A DNA stretch of 7,608 bases from Bacillota bacterium (GCA_023441125.1 JAEZQV010000087.1:1-7608), one strand, 5' to 3'. Numbered from the stretch's first letter, positions 1 to 5,011 are shown. Translations and numbers: made by a program. The notes: generated from the sequence alone by a model not told the origin.

Positions 1-83
1 GTACTGCTCTGCTCAGCGCTTGCGATTTTTGAAGCAGTCTCCGTTAAGAGAAAGCGGGCTTTCAAGGGGCCGGGCTGATGCTT
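1..83. other. Left-edge segment with no supported gene
   Basis: This stretch lies downstream of the coiled-coil gene. It has a short inverted repeat (GAAAG/CTTTC around a 4-base loop, about 50-63) without a T-tract, too weak to call a terminator. The minus-strand frame that follows the TAG stop of the coiled-coil gene stays open to the window edge for 27 codons. It has no ATG or GTG and only a TTG (63-65) without a ribosome site, so no gene is called. Confidence 0.4.
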
Positions 84-683
84 CTATATAGTTATATTTA
101 TGCTGCGCTTTTTGGCTTTTTCTTGCCTGGCCTTATTGCCGGCAGCTTCTTCGTTGTTGGCTTTCTGCTCGTTATCTTTGCGCCGGCGGGCGACTTGGGC
201 GGCCGCGATCCCAAACTCGGCAGCTTCTTTAAGGTCCCGTTCTATCGCCTCGCCCTGGCCGGACAAGCAGCCGGCTGCCGGCGATCCGGCCGCAGTAGTA
301 TACGGGTTCAGTTTCGAAACAGCCGCAAGCAGCTTTGCCATACTGGCGTTACTGAGAACACGCTCATGCCTGGCCAGGGCCTTTTCCCGCTCCCGCATTT
401 TTTTGGCTGCCGCTTCTTCTCTTTTCAGTCTCTCTAGCTCAATTTTCCTGGTTTCGTCTTCATATATGGCCTGCTGTAAATTTTTATCAGCGGCTTGCAG
501 TTCTACAATAACCTGCTTACTATCCGCATTGATGCTATTCTTGTCCTGCCTTGCACTGTTGCCGCCGGTCCCTTGCGCCAGCTTTTTTTGCAGGCCATTG
601 CGATATTCCCTTAGTGCCGTTAGATTATCTTTAGGGAACAAAGCAGTTAATAAATTTTTCAAATCCGCTTGATCTATAGGCAT
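84..683 (-). CDS. Charged coiled-coil protein of unknown function (199 aa)
   Basis: I do not recognise a family. The predicted protein is soluble, with no signal peptide or membrane helix. It begins MPIDQADLKNLLTALF, has a long Lys/Glu/Arg-rich stretch (about residues 65-108, with ELERLKREEAAAKKMRERE) that should form a coiled coil, a small Gly/Ala/Pro-rich linker, and a strongly basic end rich in Lys, Arg, Asn and Gln. The longest reading starts at a GTG at 692. The ATG at 681-683 is preferred because AGGGGGGAG at 692-700 sits about 8 bases upstream of it, whereas the GTG overlaps that ribosome site. It ends with TAG. It follows the possible 62-codon membrane ORF and the six-helix membrane protein in the same direction, so the three may be co-transcribed. 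A structural or membrane-associated scaffold role is possible, but nothing in the sequence shows a catalytic function. Confidence 0.72.
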   Translation of the reverse strand: MPIDQADLKNLLTALFPKDNLTALREYRNGLQKKLAQGTGGNSARQDKNSINADSKQVIVELQAADKNLQQAIYEDETRKIELERLKREEAAAKKMREREKALARHERVLSNASMAKLLAAVSKLNPYTTAAGSPAAGCLSGQGEAIERDLKEAAEFGIAAAQVARRRKDNEQKANNEEAAGNKARQEKAKKRSINITI

Positions 684-691
684 GCTCTTCA

Positions 692-700
692 CTCCCCCCT
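692..700 (-). promoter_or_regulatory. Ribosome binding site of the coiled-coil gene
   Basis: On the minus strand AGGGGGGAG lies 8 bases before the ATG at 683. It decides the start of the coiled-coil gene in favour of that ATG over the upstream in-frame GTG. It also overlaps the TAG stop (699-701) of the 62-codon ORF, as expected for tightly packed genes. Confidence 0.65.
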
Positions 701-887
701 AACCATTTTGCCGTAAACCTCTCATTATATAATGCATCGAAGATTGTATGAAAAAGGTTAACAGCAAAATACAAACAGCGCCCGTGAAGGCGCTGTTATC
801 TACCAGCCGAGGCAGGCCTTGTTCAAAAGCAATGCCCCTGGCCTCCCGTTCTCTCCTTATTTTCAGTTCTGCTGCTGCTAAAGCCAA
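699..887 (-). CDS. Possible small single-helix membrane protein (62 aa), overlapping the gene before it
   Basis: This frame has a TTG start at 885-887 just after an in-frame TGA (897-899), and it overlaps the last 65 bases of the six-helix membrane protein gene in another frame. The product would have a charged N-terminus (KIRREREARG), a linker with EQGLPRLVDNSAF, one hydrophobic helix (about residues 33-55, AVCILLLTFFIQSSMHYIM) and a short basic tail. The layout of charged region, helix and basic tail looks protein-like, and the stop abuts the next gene's ribosome site. Against it, the TTG has no clear Shine-Dalgarno. AAGGAG and GGGAGG do occur inside the overlap, but no ATG, GTG or TTG follows them in this frame, only an ATT. 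The true start is therefore unclear and the ORF may be chance. I recognise no family. Confidence 0.38.
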   Translation of the reverse strand: MALAAAELKIRREREARGIAFEQGLPRLVDNSAFTGAVCILLLTFFIQSSMHYIMRGLRQNG

Positions 888-1494
888 TGACGCTTGTCAT
901 GCTAATCATGCACCAGTAAACAATGAGTTCAGACCATTCCTCCAGCATCTGCGAATACGGTTTAAGCACGGTAATCAGTTCTCGCTCAAAAATAAGCTGC
1001 GCAGCTATCGCCGCCAGCAGCAACACAATGCCGTCAACAGCAGGAATACGGCAGCGCTGTTTAATTTTGCTCCAGTTGAAGTTACGCCACAGGCCATATA
1101 AGGTACTTAGCATGATGACGGCATTTACCGGATACACGTAGCGTCCGTACCAAACTGCATGGATGGAAGGAAACACCGGACCGTCCGGCCCGATAAAGAC
1201 CGGATCAAAAAATACCCTTCCCCAGCTCAATTCACGCCCAATTAAGAGCAGCCAGACAGGAATTGTCCATAACCATAACTTGCGCATTTCACTATCGTCG
1301 CGGTTATGCTGCGCCGCCAGCCAGGATAGTCCTGCCCCGGCGCCGAGGATAACCACCTGCGTGTTTTCTATCGGCTCATTTTCCCAGCCCCACCATCCGG
1401 GCAGCAAGAACCCCAGAGGAAATAACAGCACCACCAGCAGTAAAGATACCCAGGTTACCGGGAAAACCCGCCATGTAAATAACTGCGTTGACAT
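823..1494 (-). CDS. Six-helix integral membrane protein of unknown function (223 aa)
   Basis: A polytopic inner-membrane protein with about six helices near residues 10-34, 45-63, 73-95, 118-138, 153-174 and 187-206, and a hydrophilic C-terminal tail. Charged and aromatic motifs lie at the helix ends: WENEPIENTQ (37-46), GRELSWGR (86-93) and EEWSELIVY (185-193). These resemble, from memory, a widespread uncharacterised group of bacterial membrane proteins with an EDGxxE...REISWG(R/Q) pattern. The conserved acidic and Arg residues suggest substrate or ion contact, but no function is established here. The ATG at 1492-1494 is preceded by AAAGGAC with about 9 bases of spacing. The gene follows the CNNM-type gene by 49 bases without an obvious terminator, so co-transcription is likely. 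Its 3' end overlaps the 62-codon frame. Confidence 0.85.
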   Translation of the reverse strand: MSTQLFTWRVFPVTWVSLLLVVLLFPLGFLLPGWWGWENEPIENTQVVILGAGAGLSWLAAQHNRDDSEMRKLWLWTIPVWLLLIGRELSWGRVFFDPVFIGPDGPVFPSIHAVWYGRYVYPVNAVIMLSTLYGLWRNFNWSKIKQRCRIPAVDGIVLLLAAIAAQLIFERELITVLKPYSQMLEEWSELIVYWCMISMTSVIGFSSSRTENKERTGGQGHCF

Positions 1495-1543
1495 CGAATC
1501 ACTGTCCTTTTACCATAATTCCATACTCGCCTGTATAAGATCA

Positions 1544-2863
1544 CTACTTGGCCTCGTCTGTCTCGTCGGCTGTCTTGCGCAATAGCACCCGGGTAATCCG
1601 CATATTGTCCACTTCTTCAATCACGAATGCATAGTTGGCATGGTCCACCTGCTGACCGGTCCGGGGCGGCATTTCCACCCGGGTCGACATCCAGCCGCCA
1701 AGCGTATCCACGTTCTCGGTATCCAGGTCCAGGCCAAACACTTCGTTGACTTCTTCGAGCAGCAGCAGTCCGTCCACCGAATGGATATTGTCCTCACGCA
1801 TCTCCACAGTCGGCCGTTCTTCATCAAACTCATCCTGGATTTCACCGACGATTTCCTCTAAAATATCCTCGACCGTCACCAGGCCGGCCGTACCGCCGTA
1901 TTCGTCAATTACAATGGCAATTTGCGCCCGGTTTTTTTGCATCATCTTCAACAGGTTGCTAATCGGCATGGTTTCCGGTATGGCTATAATCTCCCGCACC
2001 ATTTCCTTCAGCGCCGGCGCCTCCCCTTTGGCCAGCGCCGCCAGCAGGTCCTTGATGTGCACAAAGCCGATAATATTATCCTTATCCGGATCGCAGACCG
2101 GATAACGGGTAAGCTGCTCGTCCAAAGCCTTGTCCAGATTGACGGCAAAGGAATCCTCGGCATAGAGGCAGACCATATCGGTCCGCGGAATCATAACTTC
2201 ATTGGCGTGACGTTCGGCAAAATCAAAGATATTATCGACATACGTCAGTTCCGTCTGGTTGATATAACCCTGCTCATGGCTCTCCGCCATCAGAATGCGG
2301 ATTTCTTCCTCGGTATGGGCGGCCTCGTGCTCTCTGGCCATTTCAATGCCCACCAGCTGCAAAATCCAGTTGGCCAGACTGTTTAGCACCCAGATAAAGG
2401 GAAACATCAGTTTATAAAACGCGATAAGCGGTACCGACGTCCAGATGGTCACACTGTCGGCCTTTTGAATAGCCATAGATTTAGGCGCCAATTCACCAAG
2501 GATAATATGCAGCGCAGTAATAATCGAAAAGGCCAGGGTAAAAGCAATCGTATGGATCATAACTTCCGAAAAGCCGACAACAGCCAGTACCGGCTCTATC
2601 AATTGGGCAATCGCCGGTTCGCCAACCCAGCCCAGTCCCAGCGAAGCCAGGGTAATGCCAAGCTGGCAGGCCGATAAATAGGCATCCAGATTATCCACCA
2701 GCCGCTTTGCATATTTGGCCCGGGTGTTCCCTGCCTGCAGCAGCGTATCAATCCGCGTACTGCGGACCTTAACCATGGCAAATTCAGCGGCAACAAAAAA
2801 GCCGTTTAGTAATACCAAAAATATAACCAGCAAGATATTCCACACTATAGACGCTGGGTCCAA
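1544..2863 (-). CDS. CNNM/CorC (hemolysin C-like, UPF0053) membrane protein with CBS pair
   Basis: The 439-residue product has the full architecture of the CNNM/CorC/TlyC family. A DUF21 membrane domain spans about residues 1-195 (LLNGFFVAAEFAMVKVR near 18-34, GELAPKSMAI at 123-132). A cytoplasmic CBS pair follows (about 220-280 and 285-345), the second ending in DEYGGTAGLVTVEDILEE (320-337). A CorC/HlyC domain closes the protein (about 355-432). Family members are linked to divalent-cation (Mg/Co) efflux or homeostasis, with the CBS pair binding adenine nucleotides; older 'hemolysin' labels are misleading. The start is a TTG (2861-2863): it gives the expected N-terminus, and no ATG or GTG lies in frame upstream. 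Only a weak GGA acts as a ribosome site, right after a strong leader hairpin. It lies downstream of htpX with a hairpin and a possible own promoter between them. Confidence 0.93.
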   Translation of the reverse strand: MDPASIVWNILLVIFLVLLNGFFVAAEFAMVKVRSTRIDTLLQAGNTRAKYAKRLVDNLDAYLSACQLGITLASLGLGWVGEPAIAQLIEPVLAVVGFSEVMIHTIAFTLAFSIITALHIILGELAPKSMAIQKADSVTIWTSVPLIAFYKLMFPFIWVLNSLANWILQLVGIEMAREHEAAHTEEEIRILMAESHEQGYINQTELTYVDNIFDFAERHANEVMIPRTDMVCLYAEDSFAVNLDKALDEQLTRYPVCDPDKDNIIGFVHIKDLLAALAKGEAPALKEMVREIIAIPETMPISNLLKMMQKNRAQIAIVIDEYGGTAGLVTVEDILEEIVGEIQDEFDEERPTVEMREDNIHSVDGLLLLEEVNEVFGLDLDTENVDTLGGWMSTRVEMPPRTGQQVDHANYAFVIEEVDNMRITRVLLRKTADETDEAK

Positions 2864-2871
2864 ATAATTCC

Positions 2872-2898
2872 GATTTTCCCGGAAAGCCGGGGAAAATC
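2872..2898 (-). promoter_or_regulatory. Leader hairpin just upstream of the CNNM start
   Basis: The arms GATTTTCCC (2872-2880) and GGGAAAATC (2890-2898) are a perfect 9-bp inverted repeat. Two further G-C pairs form across a one-base bulge, leaving a CTTT loop in the minus-strand RNA. No T-tract follows on either strand, so it is not a standard terminator. It ends 8 bases before the TTG start, next to the weak ribosome site, and could control translation or mRNA stability, or be a DNA operator. The structure is seen in the sequence; its role is inferred. Confidence 0.55.
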
Positions 2899-2909
2899 AG
2901 TTCACCACC

Positions 2910-2937
2910 TTTATAGTTTATTTTTTCAGTGCAACAA
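2910..2937 (-). promoter_or_regulatory. Possible promoter for the CNNM gene
   Basis: On the minus strand a -35-like TTGTTG (2932-2937) and a -10-like TATAAA (2910-2915) are 16 bases apart. Transcription would start near 2903 and give a leader of about 40 nt made almost entirely of the hairpin. The -35 element overlaps the foot of the hairpin that follows htpX. The -35 match is only moderate. Confidence 0.35.
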
Positions 2938-2962
2938 GGGGGTTGGTTGACAACCCCCTTGT
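2934..2962 (-). terminator. Strong hairpin directly after htpX
   Basis: ACAAGGGGGTTG (2934-2945) and CAACCCCCTTGT (2951-2962) form a perfect 12-bp stem with a 5-base loop, starting two bases past the htpX TAA. On the minus strand the next bases are TGCACTGAAAAAAT, with no U-tract. It may be an imperfect terminator, an mRNA 3'-end stabiliser or an attenuator between htpX and the CNNM gene. Confidence 0.55.
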
Positions 2963-2964
2963 CA

Positions 2965-3840
2965 TTAGCGGTTCAGCCGCTGCGCCAGTGCTTGTAATTT
3001 TTCCACCCGTTGGGCGGTGGTAGGGTGCGTACTGAAGAGACCAACCACCCAATCGCCGCCTTTCAGCGGGTTAACGATAAACATATGGGCGGTCGCCGGC
3101 GTTGCCGCCGGCAGCGTCTGATGCTTGGCGTAATACTCCAGCTTTTCCAGCGCGCTGGCCAAAGCCTGGGGCTTACCGGTCAGCTGCCCGCCGCTCTCAT
3201 CGGCTAAAAACTCGCGGGAGCGGGAAATACCGAGTTGAATGAGCGCCGCCGCCAGGGGAGCCAGTACGATCAGCGCTACTGAGCCGATGATGGCGCCGGC
3301 GGCGCCCTCCTGCTCCTCGTCACTACTGCGTCCGAAACCGCCAAACATGGCTGCCCATTGCGCCATATGGGCGATCATACTGATCATCCCGGCCAGGGTG
3401 GCCACAATGGTGCTAATCAGAGTATCACGATTTCGCACATGGGCCAGTTCATGGGCCATAACCCCTTCCAGTTCCTCACGGTTCAACAGACGCAGGATAC
3501 CGGTTGTGGCCGCCACCGCCGCATGCTCGGGGTCCCGCCCGGTCGCAAAGGCGTTAGGCATGTCGGTGTCCATAATATATACTCTGGGCATCGGCATCTT
3601 GGCCTTGCGGGCCAGATTCACGACGATTTCAAAAAACCGGGGCGCTTCCCGGGCTGTTACTTCCCGGGCACCATACATATTGAGCACAATTTTATCACTA
3701 AACCAGTAACTGCCGAAATTCATAGCCACCGACACCAGAAACATGATCAGCATGCCGCTCCGGCCGCCAAACCAGTTGCCGATCGCCAATAACAAGCCTG
3801 TCAGTGCCGCCAGTAGAAGGACCGTTTTCATACGGTTCAT
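2965..3840 (-). CDS. htpX: HtpX, membrane-bound zinc metalloprotease (M48 family)
   Basis: HtpX degrades damaged or misfolded membrane proteins at the inner membrane. The 291-residue product has the usual family length. Two N-terminal helices (about 5-24 and 28-48) precede the catalytic region. The zinc site is HELAH (130-134) with His130, Glu131 and His134; Glu210 in SREFLAD is the third ligand. Further hydrophobic segments lie at about 143-165 and 183-204. The conserved tail [13 protein letters not shown] is present. A flexible acidic loop (RSSDEEQEG, about 171-179) lies between helices. The ATG at 3838-3840 gives the standard N-terminus [10 protein letters not shown]. The nearest strong purine site, GAGGAG, is unusually far upstream (15 bases). 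A near-consensus promoter lies about 95 bases upstream, so the gene is transcribed independently of the upstream cluster. A hairpin follows its stop. Confidence 0.96.
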   Translation of the reverse strand: MNRMKTVLLLAALTGLLLAIGNWFGGRSGMLIMFLVSVAMNFGSYWFSDKIVLNMYGAREVTAREAPRFFEIVVNLARKAKMPMPRVYIMDTDMPNAFATGRDPEHAAVAATTGILRLLNREELEGVMAHELAHVRNRDTLISTIVATLAGMISMIAHMAQWAAMFGGFGRSSDEEQEGAAGAIIGSVALIVLAPLAAALIQLGISRSREFLADESGGQLTGKPQALASALEKLEYYAKHQTLPAATPATAHMFIVNPLKGGDWVVGLFSTHPTTAQRVEKLQALAQRLNR

Positions 3841-3931
3841 ATATAATTCTTCACACTCCTCATGGTTTGCCGCGTATAGCAGCTACAAAATCAGGAAGCT
3901 ATCACCGCTTTCCAGTTTCGTATTGCTATTT

Positions 3932-3960
3932 ATTATACCGGATAGCGCCTGTCCTGACAA
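3932..3960 (-). promoter_or_regulatory. Sigma-A promoter of htpX
   Basis: On the minus strand TTGTCA (3955-3960) and a perfect TATAAT (3932-3937) are exactly 17 bases apart. Transcription would start near 3925, giving a leader of about 85 nt before the htpX ATG. No CIRCE-type heat-shock inverted repeat (TTAGCACTC/GAGTGCTAA) is present, so control by HrcA is not supported. Confidence 0.82.
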
Positions 3961-4079
3961 TTTCCCTGCCAGCTTCACCCAAACGGCCTGAGGCACTCTG
4001 GCGTTGCTGGTTCAGTCTGTAGCGTCCTTGGTCACGCAGGCTTTGCCAGGCTTGTTCAGGCTTGCTTTTTCATAATTTA
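3961..4079. other. Spacer between the htpX promoter and the small transcription unit
   Basis: No supported gene. It contains the three-copy 10-bp tandem repeat at 4037-4066 and otherwise no recognisable signal. A 62-codon frame that crosses it (4012-4200) has no ribosome site and runs through three hairpins, so it is not called. Confidence 0.5.
4037..4066. repeat. Three tandem copies of a 10-bp unit
   Basis: CAGGCTTTGC, CAGGCTTGTT and CAGGCTTGCT follow one another without gaps. Each shares the core CAGGCTT, a period of about one helical turn. Related CAGGCT/AGCCTG words recur in the neighbouring hairpin at 4080-4105. Function unknown. Confidence 0.6.
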
Positions 4080-4105
4080 AGCCTGTGCAACCGGGTGCAC
4101 AGGCT
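4080..4105 (-). terminator. Hairpin, possible end of the small transcription unit
   Basis: AGCCTGTGCA (4080-4089) and TGCACAGGCT (4096-4105) form a perfect 10-bp stem with a 6-base loop. On the minus strand it is followed by TAAATTATG, only a weak U-rich tail. It is the last strong structure after the small ORF before the htpX promoter. It shares 4102-4105 with the alternative hairpin 4102-4118, so the two cannot form at once. Confidence 0.42.
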
Positions 4106-4118
4106 ATGCTGTATAGCC
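4102..4118 (-). other. Short hairpin that competes with the next stem
   Basis: GGCTAT (4102-4107) and ATAGCC (4113-4118) pair around a 5-base loop. In minus-strand RNA this would form first and use the AGCC that also starts the 4080-4105 stem. This gives a possible antiterminator-like choice between structures, which is inference. Confidence 0.35.
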
Positions 4119-4131
4119 GTAATAATAGTAT

Positions 4132-4163
4132 GCCCTCCCATAACAACTCTGTTACAGAAGGGC
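4132..4163 (-). other. 14-pair hairpin that fits minus-strand RNA
   Basis: Arms 4132-4145 and 4150-4163 surround a 4-base loop. As DNA, 11 of 14 positions are complementary. In minus-strand RNA the other three become G-U wobble pairs, giving an unbroken 14-pair stem, while in plus-strand RNA they are C-A mismatches. This asymmetry suggests a real RNA element on the minus strand, about 34 bases after the small ORF stop. It could be a terminator-like or stabilising structure, or part of a small RNA. Confidence 0.5.
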
Positions 4164-4196
4164 AGCTTTGAACTGGAGGCTGACCGGATATATGTG

Positions 4197-4301
4197 TCAA
4201 TAAAACATGATGTTAATATTGGTGAGTCGCTTTAGGTAGTCTTCCACACCTGGCAGCAGCGCAAAGTCGAAAGATACTAACCCAATTAAAGTTGTAATCA
4301 C
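4197..4301 (-). CDS. Small ORF of unknown function (34 aa)
   Basis: A GTG start (4299-4301) is preceded by GAGGTG (4308-4313) with 6 bases of spacing, a good ribosome site. The frame ends at TGA (4197-4199). The peptide starts with a hydrophobic run (MITTLIGLVSFDFALLPG) and continues with a charged, amphipathic half (VEDYLKRLTNINIMFY). It is too short for a confident family call, and I do not recognise it. The ribosome site lies inside a small palindrome (GAGGT-GA-ACCTC), so its access may depend on RNA folding. It sits in its own apparent unit: a promoter about 210 bases upstream, three related dyads between promoter and start, and hairpins after the stop. It could be a small membrane or signalling peptide, a leader peptide, a decayed gene fragment, or chance. 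Confidence 0.5.
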   Translation of the reverse strand: MITTLIGLVSFDFALLPGVEDYLKRLTNINIMFY

Positions 4302-4338
4302 GAGGTTCACCTCACTTTCTCATTACTTATATCAACAT

Positions 4339-4354
4339 ATTACGCATACGTAAT
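4339..4354. promoter_or_regulatory. Operator-like dyad, copy 1
   Basis: ATTACGCATACGTAAT is a 16-bp dyad with 7 of 8 half-site positions matching. It can also be read as ATATTACG and CGTAATAT arms (4337-4356) around CATA. It lies about 26 bases before the ribosome site of the small ORF. It is the best copy of a motif repeated at 4432 and 4486. The binding protein is unknown to me. Confidence 0.6.
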
Positions 4355-4424
4355 ATATGCTTAGATTTAACTGTTCATAGTATTACACCTTGATAAGATA
4401 TATTTTGAATTTACAATATACATT

Positions 4425-4430
4425 ATTATA
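4425..4430 (-). promoter_or_regulatory. Isolated consensus -10 hexamer
   Basis: TATAAT occurs on the minus strand immediately after dyad copy 2. No good -35 lies 16-18 bases upstream (TAATTT at 17). It could be a second, activator-dependent start for the small ORF, or a chance match in AT-rich DNA. Confidence 0.25.
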
Positions 4431-4431
4431 T

Positions 4432-4447
4432 ATTAAGTGTACGTAAT
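4432..4447. promoter_or_regulatory. Operator-like dyad, copy 2
   Basis: ATTAAGTGTACGTAAT has the same 16-bp geometry as copy 1, with 6 of 8 half-site positions symmetric and a conserved right half TACGTAAT. It starts 93 bp from copy 1 and 54 bp from copy 3, close to nine and five helical turns, compatible with co-operative or looped binding. Confidence 0.5.
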
Positions 4448-4485
4448 AAATTAGCAAAAATAACAACTGCTGTAGTCAGCAATAT

Positions 4486-4501
4486 ATTTTGCATGCGTAA
4501 T
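4486..4501. promoter_or_regulatory. Operator-like dyad, copy 3, at the promoter
   Basis: ATTTTGCATGCGTAAT is the third copy, with 6 of 8 half-site positions symmetric around a GCATGC core. It lies just downstream of the predicted transcription start (about 4505), where a bound protein would block initiation, so it is a plausible repressor site. Confidence 0.5.
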
Positions 4502-4511
4502 TTATATCACT

Positions 4512-4540
4512 ATGATAATCTATCTACAAAACATTTTCAA
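4512..4540 (-). promoter_or_regulatory. Predicted promoter of the small transcription unit
   Basis: On the minus strand TTGAAA (4535-4540) and TATCAT (4512-4517) are 17 bases apart, each matching the sigma-A consensus at five of six positions. It lies just past the hairpin that ends the PadR cluster and directs transcription toward the three dyads and the small ORF. The start would be near 4505. Confidence 0.58.
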
Positions 4541-4560
4541 TCCTTTTTTAAGTTTATTAA

Positions 4561-4607
4561 TAGCGCCTGACTGCACTTTTCTTTTACAACCGTGCGGTCA
4601 GGCGCTA
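4561..4607 (-). terminator. Long hairpin ending the arsM-padR cluster
   Basis: TAGCGCCTGAC (4561-4571) pairs with GTCAGGCGCTA (4597-4607). After one mismatch GCAC pairs with GTGC, with a 15-base loop. It begins 5 bases past the PadR stop. The following minus-strand bases (TTAATAAACTTAAAAAA) lack a U-run, so termination may be imperfect or the hairpin may protect the mRNA end. Confidence 0.65.
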
Positions 4608-4612
4608 CTTGT

Positions 4613-5011
4613 TTAATTTTCACTTTTCAATACGGTTTCTTTGGCAAAAGACAAAAACAAGCGCAGTGAGTTATGGTAATTTTCCAGTGTATTAATCCAA
4701 ATCTTAAGACATTCCAGTCCATCCTCCGTAATCTTATACAATTTTCTGGCCGGTCCCGGACTTGCCACATCCCAAACAGCAGTAACATACCCACCCTGCT
4801 CCATATGTTTTAAGCACCGGTAAACCCCTGCCGGATCGGGCTTCTTACCCTGAAACATGCAGGTTGCCTGTAGTTTTTGCACGATACTGTAGCCGTGCAG
4901 TTCCGCTTCAGCAAACAGCAGCGTGAGAATGGCCGGATGGATTAATTTTTCAAGATTGGCGCCTGTGCAGGGGCAATCATTAAATTTTTTCTTAACACTG
5001 AATTTAATCAT
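4613..5011 (-). CDS. PadR-family transcriptional regulator with CPC motif (132 aa)
   Basis: A winged-helix DNA-binding protein of the PadR family and typical short length. The signature runs from LIHPAILTLL (23-32) through ELHGYSIVQKL (37-47) and GVYRCLKHMEQGGYV (62-76) to the wing GPARKLYKITEDG (86-98), with a C-terminal helix for dimer formation. Five Cys are present: Cys13 and Cys15 in DCPCTG before the first helix, then Cys51, Cys66 and Cys101. The CPC pair is unlike classic phenolic-acid PadR proteins and could bind a metal or trivalent arsenical; that is inference from context. The ATG at 5009-5011 has GAGGT upstream at 9 bases. It starts 22 bases after the GTPase stop and is the last gene of the cluster, so it probably controls it. 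The cluster promoter is outside the window. A long hairpin follows. Confidence 0.9.
   Translation of the reverse strand: MIKFSVKKKFNDCPCTGANLEKLIHPAILTLLFAEAELHGYSIVQKLQATCMFQGKKPDPAGVYRCLKHMEQGGYVTAVWDVASPGPARKLYKITEDGLECLKIWINTLENYHNSLRLFLSFAKETVLKSEN

Noticed and set aside
1..83. Read-through or split gene continuing after the coiled-coil TAG
   Set aside because: The open frame is only 27 codons, has no start with a ribosome site and could easily be chance.
100..672. Long plus-strand frame (190 codons) opposite the coiled-coil gene
   Set aside because: It is Ser/Ala/Leu-rich, as expected of the antisense of a Glu/Ala/Lys/Arg-rich gene, and has no ribosome site or recognisable motif.
748..1585. 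Several plus-strand frames of 70-140 codons (748-1101, 923-1141, 1163-1585)
   Set aside because: They are opposite the six-helix membrane protein gene and have no ribosome sites or protein-like motifs.
3841..3960. CIRCE (HrcA) operator upstream of htpX
   Set aside because: No TTAGCACTC/GAGTGCTAA inverted repeat is present; only a sigma-A promoter is seen.
4105..4170. Short plus-strand frame starting at ATG 4106
   Set aside because: It has about 21 codons and no ribosome site, and it lies across the minus-strand hairpins.
4012..4200. 62-codon minus-strand frame starting at a TTG that overlaps the small ORF stop
   Set aside because: It has no ribosome site, its composition does not look like a protein, and it runs through three hairpins whose pairing explains the sequence better.
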